From Eurosta solidaginis (Eukaryota; Arthropoda; Insecta; Diptera; Tephritidae), in the NCBI RefSeq assembly GCF_040869045.1, contig NC_090320.1, positions 243,846,978-243,910,977 of the forward strand: a DNA stretch of 64,000 nucleotides, read 5' to 3'. Shown one piece after another: positions 45,265 through 56,425 of the stretch; the first letter of the stretch is position 1, and the number at the start of each line of letters is the position of its first letter. Below the pieces are notes generated by a model. The model was not told where the DNA came from. It did not search any database and saw only the letters and a list, made by a program, of their open reading frames with translations. Position numbers and translations under genes: made by a program.

Positions 45265-45868
45265 ATTTTTCACGTAAAGTTTTCGAGTACTGTCCTTGCA
45301 TTTGATTATAGAGATAGTAGCGAGTTACTTTTTTCGTGCCTGATGAGCTGGCTATACATAAATTAACCAAAATATGGTATATAATTGAAAACGAATGCAA
45401 CTATTTCTTACTAGCTTTAAACAAGGGTGTATCAAACCCTGTATCTAACCCCCTATCTGCAAGTACCTGCAACTAAATTAACTTCTGCTGGCAGGCTAAT
45501 TGTGCCAAGTACCATGATGTACAAAATAAATTTTCACTTTAACCAAAAATCCAAAAAAAAAATTTTTTTTAACATTCTAAGTAAGGAAGGTCTTTATCCT
45601 TTTATAACTTTAAAAAATCACAAACACCATTAATAAATGTTAATATTTACCTGAAATATCAGAATCCATCACAATTACTCAATTCAATTGTCTAAAAACT
45701 CAAACTATTCACGTAAAACAGGCGATTTCACATAGGTTAAAAGAAAACTATAACAGGCGTTTCAGAAATAGCTAAATTCCGATTACTTGATAGCTAACGC
45801 AAAGTATGCGATCGATGGGAAGGTGTAGAATTACAGTTCCCCTGTCTATTCTTAAGCTGTGGAAGTGC
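45265..45868. other. No recognisable gene
   Basis: Unassigned. May include the lost 5' part of the transposase-like gene's element, but no terminal repeat is evident. Confidence 0.35.
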
Positions 45869-45869
45869 T

Positions 45870-47692
45870 TTTTTTATACTCAGCTGAGCTGAGCTCACAG
45901 AGTATATTAATTTTGTTCGCGGTACCCTGTAACGGCATAAACTAATCGAGATAGATATAGACTTCTATATATCAAAATGATCTGGGCGAAAAAAGAAATT
46001 CATTTAGCCCTGTCCGTCCGTCGATACGTCCGTCCGTAAACACGATAACTTGAGTAAATTTTCAGGTATATTGATAAAATTTGGTATGTAGGTTACTGCG
46101 CACTTATCTTAGATCGCTATTTAAAACGAACGAAATCGGACTATAACCACGCCCACTTTTTCGATATCGAAAATTTCGAAAAACTGGAAAAGTGCGATAA
46201 TTCATTACCAAAGAAGGATAGAGCAATGGAACTTGGTAAGTGGGTTGACCTTATGACGCAGAATAGAAAATTAGTAAAATTTTGGACAATGGGCGTGGCA
46301 CCGCCCACTTTTAAAAGAAGGTAATTTAAAAGTTTTGTAAGGTGTAATTTGGCAGTCGTTAAAGATATCATGATGAAATTTGGCCGAAACGTTACCCCTA
46401 TTACTATATGTGTGTCAAATAAAACCTAGTAAAATCGGATGTCCAACACGCCCACTTTAAAAACAAAAAATTTATAAGTCAAATTTTAACAAAAAATCTA
46501 TATAATCTATATATATATATAATCTATACAGTATATAAGTAAATTATGTCGAAATTCAACTCCAATAATGATATAGTGCAAAAAATTATAAGAATAAAAG
46601 AAAATTTCAAAATGGGCGTGGCTCCGCGCTTTTTCATTTAATTTGTCTAGAATACTTTTAATGCCATAAGTCGAACAAACATTTACCAATCCATGTGAAA
46701 TTTGGTAAGGGCATTGCTTCTATGATGGTAACTGTTTTCTGTGAAAATGGGCGAAATCGGTTGAAGCCACGCCCAGTTTTTATACACAGTCGACCGTCTG
46801 TCCTTCCGCTCGGCCGTTAACACGATAACTTGAACAAAAATGGATATATCTTTACTAAACTTAGTTCACGTACTTACCTGAACTCACTTTACCTTGGTAT
46901 TAAAAATGGACGAAATCCGACTATGACCACGCCCACTTTTTCGATGTCGAAAATTTCAAAAAAATTAAAAAATGCTATAATTCTATACCAAATACGAAAA
47001 GAGGGATGAAACATGGTGATTGGATTCGTTTTTTGCCGCAAAGTATACATTTAGAAAAAACTTTGTAAAATGAGTGTGACACCTACCATATTAAGTAGAA
47101 GAAAATGAAAAAGTTCTGCAGGGCGAAAACAAAAGCCCTTGGAATCATGGCAGGAATACTGTTCGTAGCAGGCATGCTTAACGAACGAAACGATATCATT
47201 TCGTTACGATAATCAACGTTAATAAACGAAACGAAATGACTTCGTTTCGTTTATTAACGTTGATTATCGTAACGAAATGATATCGTTTCGTTCGTTAAGC
47301 ATGCCTGGTTCGTAGTATTGCATATATAAATAAATTAGCGGTACCCGACAGATGATGTTCTGGGTCACCGTGGTCCACATTTTGGTCGATATCTCGAAAA
47401 CCCCCATTAATACCTTGAATTTGATACCCATATCGTACAAACACATTCTAGAGTCACCCCTGGTCCACCTTTATGGCGATATCTCGAAAAGGCGTCCACC
47501 TATACAACTAAGGCCCACTTCCTTTTAAAATACTCATGAACACCTTTCATTTGATACCCATATCGTACAAACACATTCTAGAGTCACCGTAGGTTCATTT
47601 TCATGCATGGCATTTTCCCTTATTTTGTCTCCAAAGCTCTCAGCTGAGTATGTAATGTTCGGTTACACCCGAACTTAGTCTTCCTTACTTGT
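45870..47692 (+). mobile_element. Large non-coding dispersed repeat, copy A
   Basis: Starts TTTTATACTCAGCTGAGCTG and ends near CTCAGCTGAGTATGTAATG followed by GGTTACACCCGAACTTAG and CTTCCTTACTTG. The subterminal ATACTCAGCTGAG is inverted at the two ends. The interior has repeated phrases CCACGCCCACTTTTTCGATATC and AACACGATAACTTGA and about two of the 130-bp units that are amplified in copy B. No ORF of note. It hosts the palindromic MITE at 47169-47307. Class unknown; tandem arrays of variable number in a non-coding element are seen in some Helitron-derived families, but no Helitron end is shown. Confidence 0.7.
47169..47307. mobile_element. Perfect palindromic hAT-like MITE, 139 bp
   Basis: Arms 47169-47235 and 47241-47307 are 67 bases each and exact reverse complements, with a 5-base loop (ATGAC). 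The ends are CAGGCATGCTTAAC. A perfect 8-bp TSD, GTTCGTAG, flanks it (47161-47168, 47308-47315). The paralogous repeat copy B has the empty site at 61564-61571 (GTTCGTGG followed by TATTACATATATAAA). The TSD length fits hAT. The perfect arms suggest recent insertion or gene conversion between arms. Confidence 0.92.
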
Positions 47693-48400
47693 TGTAATTG
47701 TAAATGTCTAAAATCTACCTATGTGCGTCTGTTAACACAGTAACTTGATTAAAAATTAAGATATCTTTACAAAATTTGGCATACTGTCTTACCTGTGCGC
47801 AGAAAAGAAATAGCGTGGCACCACCCACATCTAGAGGTACAAAATTGAAGATTTTGCATGACGTAAATGAAAAGCCATTGAGGATTTGGCATGTAGGTTG
47901 TCCTTGCTATTAGATATACATCTTGCTAAGCTCACAAGATGGTGGACATGTCCGTTTAAAACAAGTTTTCAAACTCTAACGGTAACAAAAAATTCAATAC
48001 CCTTGCAGTATGTAACTCAACTATACTGATATTTCACCTCAGAAGTGATAAGGCCTAGCAAACTACGAAAATTTTGTTAAATTTTGGATAATGGGCGTGG
48101 CATCATCCGCATTTGATAGAAGAAAATTTCGCAAGCCGTAGATCAGAAGACGTAGTGTCACTTTGAAAATTTTCAATATTTTTTGACAAAAAACTCGGTT
48201 GAATTAACCATAATGCGTTCAGTTTTACTGATTGTCTGATAAGTAATTCAGGAACAATAAACCTTATTAATTGGTTTTACTACCTTCATTCCTTTCGGTG
48301 TACCAGAAGTTAGTTCGCTTATCTTGAAAAATCCTATCAAGAACCAGGCCAATCCACTCAACCGTTTCATTCTTTAGCCTGTGCTTCCTATATCTGCTGG
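47693..48400. repeat. Diverged relative of the large non-coding repeat
   Basis: Phrases such as GTCTGTTAACACAGTAACTTG, AAATTTGGCATACTG and AATGGGCGTGGCATCATCCG echo the large repeat but with many changes. No gene. The boundary is uncertain. Confidence 0.45.
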
Positions 48401-48409
48401 CTTTTGGGG

Positions 48410-48765
48410 TGCATCGAAGGAGGTATAATGATGAGGCGTATGCTTTACGCAGATATGAAGATCTTACAACGAATAAAAGCCCAAAGACTTTGCTTCGCTA
48501 ACTAGGTCACGTTATGGTCGACGAATGGACGTAGACGTTCAGGCCAAACAATTACATCAAACCACGCCGCAGTTTGGAAGCAGAGAAGGCAAAAACGTCC
48601 ACTGCGTTTGGAGAGGCAGGTAGAGGCAGTCTTGACCTATATTTTGGGGGTCTATTGATGATCCTCATTGGCATCGGCTATCGTGAAACAGGTATAGCTA
48701 GCATGACTTGTTACGAAACAGCCAAAATCGCTCAGCCGATTAAGCGCCAATTAATGATGATGATG
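48410..48765 (+). pseudogene. LINE C-terminal fragment with (ATG)n tail
   Basis: Encodes YNDEAYALYADMKILQRIKA followed by QRL, a decayed LGHVM segment, then basic sequence (KQRRQKRPLRLERQVE). It ends in AAACAGCCAAAATCGCTCAG and an ATGATGATG tail at about 48753. Related in layout to the C-terminus of the LINE at 38023-39710. Confidence 0.6.
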
Positions 48766-48769
48766 CCAA

Positions 48770-49599
48770 ACGGCAATGCCCACATAACGAGCCTACAGCC
48801 CACTCTTCTACACTTGGTGCCACATAGCTCTCAATGTAAAAGTAACTCTGCTATACAGGTTACGGCTACCACTTTCGCCTGAAAGACAGTACAGTAAGCT
48901 GCCGGCTTGTACGATCTGGTTATTAACTGATCTACGCAGAATACCCCTTACATTAATTGCCTTGGAGACATGAATATAGACGTGGATCGGACCTTCCAGT
49001 ATTTCCACACCCTTCCTTTATTGTGATTGTGAGATCACCACAGAATCAGGTACTCAGCCTACCCAATGTTAAATGACGCTACGAAGCTATGGCCGAACGC
49101 CTGTGCTGAACACCATGGACTCTCACCTACAATGAGTTGCACGAGAACTTGCAGTACAAAATGGCCTCTGGATTTAAATGACTTTTTAGCCTGCGTTTCT
49201 TCTAAAGGATTATCTTTCCTAGCTTAGAATTAGTTCAATTCAGTATCAGCAGGATCCATCGGCTGAGCATTTTTCTTTCGGGAAATATTGTTAGCCATCA
49301 AGGAGACCGCTCGTTTGGTTGTTGTATAAAAATCTCACTGCCCTGCGAATTTAGTCTCATTATCAAACAGCGATCAAAGCCCTCCAGATCATGGCGGTGA
49401 CAAAATACCAAGGTCACTGTTGCGCACTTGGGAAAAGTGCTGCCGACGAACTAGCTAGTTGGGAATTCTACTGAAGCGCCGACTAAACCAACTGGGTGGC
49501 ATTGCTGACAGCTAATGCAAGTTGGACACTGCGACCCACATATCGCGCACCTAGATCAATAGGGAGCTAAAAAAAATCTAAAATTTTGAGATTAAGCAT
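48770..49599. other. No recognisable gene
   Basis: Unassigned. A 102-codon frame at 48574-48882 overlaps the LINE fragment and is not a gene. Confidence 0.4.
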
Positions 49600-49807
49600 T
49601 AGGGTGGGTCGATTTATTAACCGATATCGCGCCATCGATTTTTCGTTAGGATTTGGGCTCAGGAAAAAAAGTTCCACTACGCATACCCAAAAAAATAATT
49701 TTCGAGCCTGCGAAATGTCATTTTTTTTACTTGTTTTCGACTTTGATTCTTAAAGTGTTTTATGACCTACTAAAAAATTTTTCATTTGATTATAAAATTT
49801 TCATGTA

Positions 49808-51941
49808 CAGTGTACTCTCTCCTAACGGGCACGTCTCTTAAGCGGACACCTCTAATAAACGGACAATTTTTTCAGTACCAAAAAAACCTTAAGCATTTTT
49901 TAACTTTTCCCTTTTGAACGGACAACCCTCCCATAACAGGACGCGGACACTTGCTTTTTACCCCAAAGGGCTTTTTAATTTCCCATAACCGGACAGCTTA
50001 CAACACTTTTTTTTCATTTACTCTTTCTTTCTTTTCTTATTCGTACAGCTGTTGCTTATTCACTAATGCGTTCATGGATGTAGGGGAATCCCCTAAATAC
50101 GAAGAACCTGTTTTCAATACAGTAAAAACATAAAAATGTATGTACCTATTGCATACACGTAGTTAGTATCTTCTTGTGTGTGTACGTACATGAATCGCAA
50201 TGCCTAAAGTAGTGTTGAGTATTAAAGGCGAAGTTAATGTCATTGAAATTCATAAGAAAGAAAAACTAAGTGTACGAGAGTTGGCAAAGAAATGTAAGAT
50301 CGGCAAAACGCAAGCTGCTAGCATTATCAAAAACAAAGATCAAATTTTATGTTTGTGGGACACTGACGTCAACGCGGAGAGAAAAATCAGTCTGCTGAAG
50401 CCTAAAGGCCTTAATATTGATAAATTGTGCTACGAATGGTTTTTGAAGACTCGAAATAAGAGCATTCCTCTGTCAGGCACACTTATAAGGAGCAAAGCTA
50501 AAGAAATTGCAGTGAGACTCAATTACGACGATTTTAGTGCATCATCCGGCTGGCTGGAAAGGTTCAAAAACGTCACAATATAACTTTCCGTACAATTTCT
50601 GGAGAAGCCGGTAGTGTAAACCAAGATGACGTCAAAAGTTTTTACGCAAAAGTACCATATTTGATTAAAGGATATGATTCAAGAAATATTTACAATGCAG
50701 ATGAGACTGGCTTATTCTTCCGAGCATTACCTTTTATCGCATTCATTAAAAGGTGAAAAATGCACGGGTGGAAAACTGGCTAAAGATAGACTCACGATTT
50801 TACACTGCGTCAATATGGCTGGAGAAAAAGAACGCCTTTTTGTTATTGGAAAATCTGAAAGGCCTAGAGCGTTTCGCAACATTAATTTGAACAATTTACC
50901 AATTACATGGCAGTCAAACAAAAAGACTTGGATGATTTGATGACAGATTTTTTCGTGCAGTTCAATAAAAAAATGCAACTTCAAGAACGAAACGTCGTGT
51001 TATTTCAAGATAATGCAGCTTCCCATCCTCGTGATCTAAAACTGAAGAATGTTAAAGTAATTTTTCTCCCAGCAAATACAACAGCATTTTGTCAGCCGCT
51101 TGATCAAGGTGTTATAAAAAACTTTAAATTTATATACAAATCGTTATTTTTAAAACATATTTTGGTACGGATGGAAGGTTCAAATCCAGCTGTGGAATTA
51201 TCAAAATCAATACATTTGTTAGACGTTGTTTATTTTATACACAAGGCGTGGGAACAAGTGAGTCCACAGACAATACAAAATTGTTTTATTAAAGCTGGGT
51301 TTGTGAAAACCGATTTGCCCAATGATGAAAGCGGATGGACAGCAGAAGATGAGCTTCCTTTATCAGCACTTGCCCAGTTCTCTAGAGTTATTAATCGAGT
51401 TCAGAGCGAAATCCATTTGACGTTGAGGACTATATTAATTTAGATAATGAAATCTCTATTAACGATGAAGACGTGGAAAATATTAATACTGAAATGTTAT
51501 CTGTTTTCCAAGAATCGCTGACCATCTCGTCTGAAGATGATAGAGAAAATGATATTGCTGACAAGATTACTTCTTATAAAGAGGCTTACTTAGCTATAAA
51601 AAAACTAATGGATTTTTCTTTAAATCACAGCGACCTTAGCGGTGTTGAACTGCTAACTGATAATCAACTACATCTTCAAGATATCGAAATTAAAGGAAAA
51701 ACTCGCCAAGCGAAAATTTCTGACTTTTTTAAATTATTTTGAGTATTTTGTACACAAAACTTTATTCTTTAATTTATGAACAAAGCTTTATGAACCTCCT
51801 AACTCAGTCTTATTTGTATGTATTAATATTCTTGTTTTGGAAATAAAACTGTTTAAACATTCGTCAATAATACTTTTCTCATAAGCGGACACCTCTCATA
51901 AGCGGACAAATTTGGCAGTCCGTTTAAGAGAGAGTACACTG
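49808..51941 (+). mobile_element. pogo/Tigger-type DNA transposon, 2134 bp
   Basis: Ends CAGTGTACTCTCTCCTAACG and, reversed, CAGTGTACTCTCTCTTAAAC, with further shared inner blocks AAGCGGACACCTC. TA duplications at 49806-49807 and 51942-51943. It contains one broken transposase gene. The CAGTG ends plus TA target are characteristic of the pogo/Tigger branch of the Tc1/mariner superfamily. Confidence 0.92.
50200..51742 (+). pseudogene. Tigger-type transposase (CENP-B-like), four frameshifts
   Basis: The N-terminal frame 50200-50583 has a CENP-B-type helix-turn-helix (residues about 5-55, with KLSVRELAKKCKIGKTQAAS) and a second HTH (LSGTLIRSKAKEIAV ... SSGWLERFK). The frame then shifts near 50570 to give VNQDDVKSFYAKVPYL and IYNADETGLFFRALP (first catalytic Asp). 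It shifts near 50735 to GEKCTGGKLAKDRLTILHCV, near 50930 to NVVLFQDNAASHP (second Asp) and FCQPLDQGVIKNFK (third Asp), and near 51430 to the acidic C-terminus 51473-51742. The DDD triad of pogo transposases is intact, only the frame is broken. It would cut and rejoin DNA at the TIRs in the nucleus. Confidence 0.9.
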
Positions 51942-52096
51942 TATACCCTGAATATTTTTATTTTTTTTCAAAAAACTGTTATCGACAACGTTTTTAGGGG
52001 ACATTTTTGGGTCGGACATATGAAAATTATTTAGTAGGTCATGAAAAACACCTTAAAAATCAAAGTCAAAAAAATGAAATTTCGCAGGCTTGAAAA

Positions 52097-52350
52097 CATT
52101 GTGGATAAAACAAGTGTGATATCTTATCCGTCAGCTGCCTGACAGGATGTTCAATACGCCTACTTTTTAGCGTTATGGCAGCGTTTTGATAGGGTGTTCA
52201 ATATGGCGGCGCATAGGGCTGGCTATCTTCAGCGTGTGCTAGAAAGAGAACAGAATGAGACAGCGATAGTCAATAAAAAATCAGGTTATCCATTCTGTTT
52301 GTACATTTGACGTCTATGCAGAAGTTATGACACTTGTCTTATCCACAATG
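52097..52350. mobile_element. hAT-like MITE (CATTGTGGATA ends), 254 bp
   Basis: Ends CATTGTGGATAAAACAAGTG and, reversed, CATTGTGGATAAGACAAGTG. TSD CTTGAAAA (52089-52096) and CTCGAAAA (52351-52358), 7 of 8 identical. The empty-site sequence GCAGGCTCGAAAATTATTTT can be read, reversed, from 49690-49712. Non-coding interior. Confidence 0.85.
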
Positions 52351-52456
52351 CTCGAAAATTCTTTTTTGGGTGTGCGTAGTGGAACTTTGTTTTCCTATCG
52401 AAGAATCGATGGCGCGATATCGGTTAACTTTCGTCCATACAAATCGACCCACCCTA

Positions 52457-53065
52457 TATGAAAGTGTCACCGGTCTAATGAAAGTATACGGCGTATACAT
52501 GGGAGTCCCGACGAATGATTTCGGTCGAAGCTTTATGAGGTGGGAAAAAGTATTAAGCTCTTTCTTGCGGATACCCATTATGGCGTTTCACTTCATTGGC
52601 TATATATGAAAGCCTCCCTCTTCGAAATCAAATAAATGCAGCATTACGTTAGACGGACAGCTATCTACGCATTTAAAGGTGTAAGGGATCCAAATCATCC
52701 ATCATCATCCTCTTTGTACTCACCCTGGTAGTCAGAACTCGTCCTCTTTTTCGGCTTGGCCGGCCACTATGAACTTTTGGTAGTGATTAAAAAGATCGCA
52801 TATTCGTTCGATACAGTCTACTGTGTAAATCGCGCTGCTGGCGTTGTTTTAAGGTTTGTGTTTAGTGCTGGTCCTGAGGATCTCCTGTTTCTCCGGCAGC
52901 CGCGAAAATTAACTGGCTAGATGTTTCTGCATCGCCCTCTGTGATGTGAAGGAGTCCGCGCACAGATCCACAGTATATAGTTAGTTAAGAGTTATCTTAA
53001 TTAGGCCCGCTTCACCACTTAATTGGTGACATAACTCGGGCGTGTAAGCTATGTCTTAAGAATAT
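52457..53065. other. No recognisable gene
   Basis: Unassigned sequence between the TA-flanked element and the solo LTR. Confidence 0.4.
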
Positions 53066-53583
53066 TGTAACGAATTTAGGGAAATTCCGCTTACTCCAAA
53101 CCTTCTGCTAACGCTCGAATCGCTAAACTGTTGAATGAATAACTCCAATGTTCAATAATGCAAAACAGTCTTTATTAGACTGCTTTGAAAGTACTTCACA
53201 ATAACACTTATACTTCACAACTAATTGCGTGTTTAAATCAAACTGATTACTGACTACTCAGCTTGTGCTGCTTTTATACTCTCTATTGCCTTGTCCGCAT
53301 ATTTCTCCAAATGTCTAGACGTTTTTTCTTCTAGAATCTACTACTTGATTACCAGCTATATGCATGTGTATTTGGAGTTTATAGCCTCTCGCATAGCCAT
53401 ATGCGTGTGTATATGTGAGTACTACTTCGACTGATGATTACATGTGTTAGCGAGTATCTCTTCGTTGCCTTGTATGTACATATGTGTGTAAATGATGATT
53501 GATTTGTCTAAGTACATACGAGCGGCTGTTTAGTATCAGGTTAGTGATGCTAGTATCACTTAGTGATGCTAATATTCGTCACA
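53066..53583 (-). mobile_element. Solo LTR of a gypsy-like retrotransposon, 518 bp
   Basis: Read on the minus strand it starts TGTGACGAATATTAGC and ends CCTAAATTCGTTACA, i.e. TG...CA. It has GAGTATAAAAGCAG (TATA box; plus-strand 53271-53279) about 60% of the way in and GTCTAATAAAGACTG (polyadenylation signal; plus-strand 53171-53176) downstream. No internal region follows, so it is a solo LTR left by recombination. Flanks ATAT/ATAC give at best a 3-of-4 match. Assignment to gypsy is from general resemblance. Confidence 0.75.
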
Positions 53584-54380
53584 ATACTTTATAAGCCGGT
53601 TGCGAATCACAAGCGCATGCAAAGGCGTACGATAGAAACGTAAGGAAAATGTTGATAGTTTAAGTCATTTAAACAGAAGCAAATATTTTTCATACAGATA
53701 ACTAAATAACCAACTGATATAAATATTTTCTTTTGTCTTTTTGAACTGAAAACCCATTAGGTACATCACATTCACACTCTAATCGATCTCACGTATTTAG
53801 CCAGACTCAGTGAAGGACAGCACGTGTTTTAAGTAGTTAGGTGAAATTCTTGTGGTTCACAAAAAATACCAAAAAACAGAACTTCATTCCATTCAACTTT
53901 TATGCACATATGGGTGTAAATATTTATCACAACACCAACAGCATCATCATAGATCTAAACGATTAATAAAAATTCACTGAAAGATCAGTCATTCAACGAA
54001 TCACACGATCACCAATATAATATGTGAAGCACTTGCAATTTAATATTTTTTTTTTTTTTTCAAATTTTAATTGCTTTATTTTCGTTTAATTGTCGTCCTA
54101 TAAATTGATAAGAATATGTAATTTGAATCTAAAAGCGCGAAAATATAAAATTATGTGCGTCCAAGCACAATTAAAGTTTTTGTACCCAACGTCGGTTTTA
54201 AATTTGGATCATAGTTACAAATCCGGGCTGAATTGAAGACTAAAGTATTTAGGAAAAAGATTTTTCAGCAGATTTTAATAAATTTACGGCAGTCATTAAC
54301 TTTAAAGGTATAGATCCTAAGATATCCATCTCCGAAGGAAAAAGAGTAGGACTTACACAGTGTTTGAATAGGAAAGCAAC
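53584..54380. other. No recognisable gene
   Basis: AT-rich with a T run at about 54044-54060. Confidence 0.4.
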
Positions 54381-54390
54381 GAGATTTCTT

Positions 54391-54780
54391 CTGTTGTTGT
54401 TGTTGTAGCGATAAGGACACTCCCCGAAGGTCTTGTTATCGATGTTGATGGCCCTTTGCCGGATGCAGATCCGGTACGTTCCGGTACCAAGCCCGACCAT
54501 CTCGGGAAAGATTTGCTATGACCACATGCGACCTTCTAGGCCATACCGCCGTCCCATCCCCTAGATTCATGAGGAGTTCGGGGTCACCAGAGCCTCTTAT
54601 GTTCCTGATACAGGATTCGCCACGGATGGGTGAGGTTGAAAATCTGGTTTGGAGAAGCTATGTATTGCACCTGAGAGGGTTGCGCTATACAACCCCTTGA
54701 ATCTATTTGGTATTTTAGTCGCCTCTTACGACAGGCATACCTACCGTGGGTATATTCTAACTCCCTAACCCGCTGGGGTG
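54391..54780 (-). mobile_element. SINE-like repeat, complete copy e, 390 bp
   Basis: Flanked by a perfect 10-bp TSD, GAGATTTCTT (54381-54390 and 54781-54790). In the sense proposed (minus strand) it runs from CACCCCAGCGGGTTAGGGAG to a (CAA)n tail. A short stem GCCTGTCGTAAGAGGC lies near the 5' end. I find no convincing tRNA head, so its promoter type is open. It serves as the reference for copies a-d. Confidence 0.88.
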
Positions 54781-55012
54781 GAGATTTCTTATCGAACTGG
54801 TCACTGTGGTATTGTACTATTGCTTTGACTATAATGAACACCAAAAAGCTTTCTCTACAGAGGAGGAGGCTAATGAATTGATTCACCCCTTCTTTTGCAA
54901 TGACTATAGCTGTGTTTTTGTTTACATCTATAGACGTTTACGCTTAAACTTTATATGGACTGCTAAGCGTCAAACTTTAAATACTCCTCTGAAATTGCTG
55001 CGCATACTTGCA

Positions 55013-55780
55013 TTTAACTGGGACGCGAAGCTTTAGTTAGCATAGAGAAAACGAAAATTTCGATAACTTAGAGATAAGTGACTAAGGGCCAAAAGGGCCC
55101 TTCCATCTTCACTTAGTCACTCATCTATAAGCTATCGAAATGTTCGTTTTCACCAGGCATGCTTAACCAACGAACCGATATCATTTCGTTACGATAATTA
55201 ACGTTAATAAACGAAACAAAGTCATTTCGTTTCGTTTATTAACGTTAAAAACGTCAAATTAACGAAATGATTTCGTTTCGTTTTCTGCCATATCAAAACG
55301 GAATCAAATCGTTTATGTTCATTATTAATTTCAAACTATGCTGGCAAAGCTGATTGATGGCGGAGTCATTAAAGGTGAAAGCAATAGCCAAGCTGATTGC
55401 AACTTTTCTCATGAATTTTGACAGTACGAACATTTCTCAGAGTGTTTTTGACATTACCACCAACGAATTACACAAACAAATTATATGGAGTTTGTGTGTG
55501 TATGTGCGCTCGTTGTTACCACCTTACGGCTTCACCATGGCTATAGCATTGCCAGCACAATTCAAACATAAAGTATCACGTTTTTGTTAACGTTTTTAAC
55601 GTTAACGAAAGCTTTTCGTTTCGGTTAAAAACGAGATACAATTTATCTTGATAATTTCTTTATCGATAATATTTCGAAGTGTTTCAACGGAAACGGTGGA
55701 AATTTTTTGATAAACGATTAGCTTAACGTTAAGGTGCATCCCTGGTTTTCACCATGCAACTGAAGCTTCGCGTCTCAGTT
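55013..55780. repeat. Foldback repeat, unit 1 of a tandem pair (interrupted)
   Basis: 55013-55153 and 55745-55780 together match 57003-57150. The ends ACTGGGACGCGAAGCTTTAG and, reversed, ACTGAGACGCGAAGCTTCAG form an imperfect hairpin with GATAAGTGACTAAGGGCC near the centre. The hAT-like element at 55154-55744 is inserted in its right arm. Confidence 0.8.
55154..55744. mobile_element. hAT-like element, 591 bp, perfect TSD
   Basis: Left end CAGGCATGCTTAAC; right end reversed CAGGGATGCACCTTAACG. Perfect 8-bp TSD GTTTTCAC (55146-55153, 55745-55752). The unfilled site is present in the duplicate at about 57109-57120 (CGTTTTCACCATGC). The left ~100 bases resemble the palindromic MITE at 47169 (ATCATTTCGTTACGATAATT, TTTCGTTTCGTTTATTAACG). 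A 79-codon frame inside (55354-55590) shows no transposase motif. Confidence 0.85.
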
Positions 55781-56256
55781 TAGTCCAAGGACAAACTGCA
55801 GCAGTTTGGCTAGTTATCGTGCATTCACAAAAGATTTTTGCTATTTGTTCTGCAAAATATTCACAATTATCGATTTAACCGGGGTTTGGTCACCCTTTGT
55901 TGGTGGAAACGAAAATGTCAAATGAAACTATCCGATGGATTGCTATCCTCTAGGTAAAATCTAACTTAACTGGAAGTAGTGAAAATGGCCCTAACTGAAG
56001 ATGGTGAAAACGGCCTACAGAGATCAAAACTTCTTTAAATGTTATTAAGAATATGCAGGTAAACCAAAGTACGGACAGAATATCATCAATTTGTGCAACT
56101 AAAAATGTATTAAATAAATTTTAGACGCTGGGTTTAAATCGGCACTGCAGAGTAACCGTTAAATTTAATATTTTTAAACGAAAAATACCAGATTAAAGTA
56201 TGTATGTAGGATAAAAAATCATAACGATCGTTTTAATTAATCCAAGAAGGATGCTT
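55781..56256. repeat. Rest of tandem unit 1
   Basis: Runs parallel to 57150-57642, including CACAATTATCGATTTAACC, ATGCAGGTAAACCAAAGTAC, GACGCTGGGTTTAAATCGGC and AATCCAAGAAGGATGCTT. Non-coding. Confidence 0.8.
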
Positions 56257-56425
56257 AGATTTTGCCGCCCAGTAAGATGTAGGTTCATCAAAGAAAGTGC
56301 AGAAGTCACGATAGAAGAAACTAATTTTGCTGAATTCTCATTAAAGAGCTTACTTGCTGTAGAAATCGAGCAGCGAAGAAGTAAATTAATTTTCCGGCAT
56401 GTTTTTAAGATGACGATGAGCTAAA
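56257..56425 (+). pseudogene. Fragment of the WGCDGS-type transposase-like gene
   Basis: Encodes LRFCRPVRCRFIKESAEVTI and EETNFAEFSLKSLLAVEIEQ in one open frame, then FRHVFKMTMS. It matches the decayed segment at 44247-44400 (minus strand). Here the frame is better kept. Only the last part of the gene remains. Confidence 0.6.

Larger units (their letters stand above)
49602..52454. mobile_element. GGGTGGGTCG TIR element, host of two nested transposons
   Basis: Left end GGGTGGGTCGATTTATTAAC and the reversed right end GGGTGGGTCGATTTGTATGG, each followed by CGATATCGCGCCATCGAT. TA dinucleotides at 49600-49601 and 52455-52456 fit a TA TSD, as in Tc1/mariner-type MITEs. Inverted symmetry extends inward (GCCTGCGAAATGTCATTTTT at 49707 vs reversed 52085). 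Without its two guests the element is about 465 bp and non-coding. A partial copy is at 22830-23105. Confidence 0.8.

Noticed and set aside
55354..55590. 79-codon ORF inside the 591-bp hAT-like element
   Set aside because: Too short and without any transposase motif; the element looks non-autonomous.
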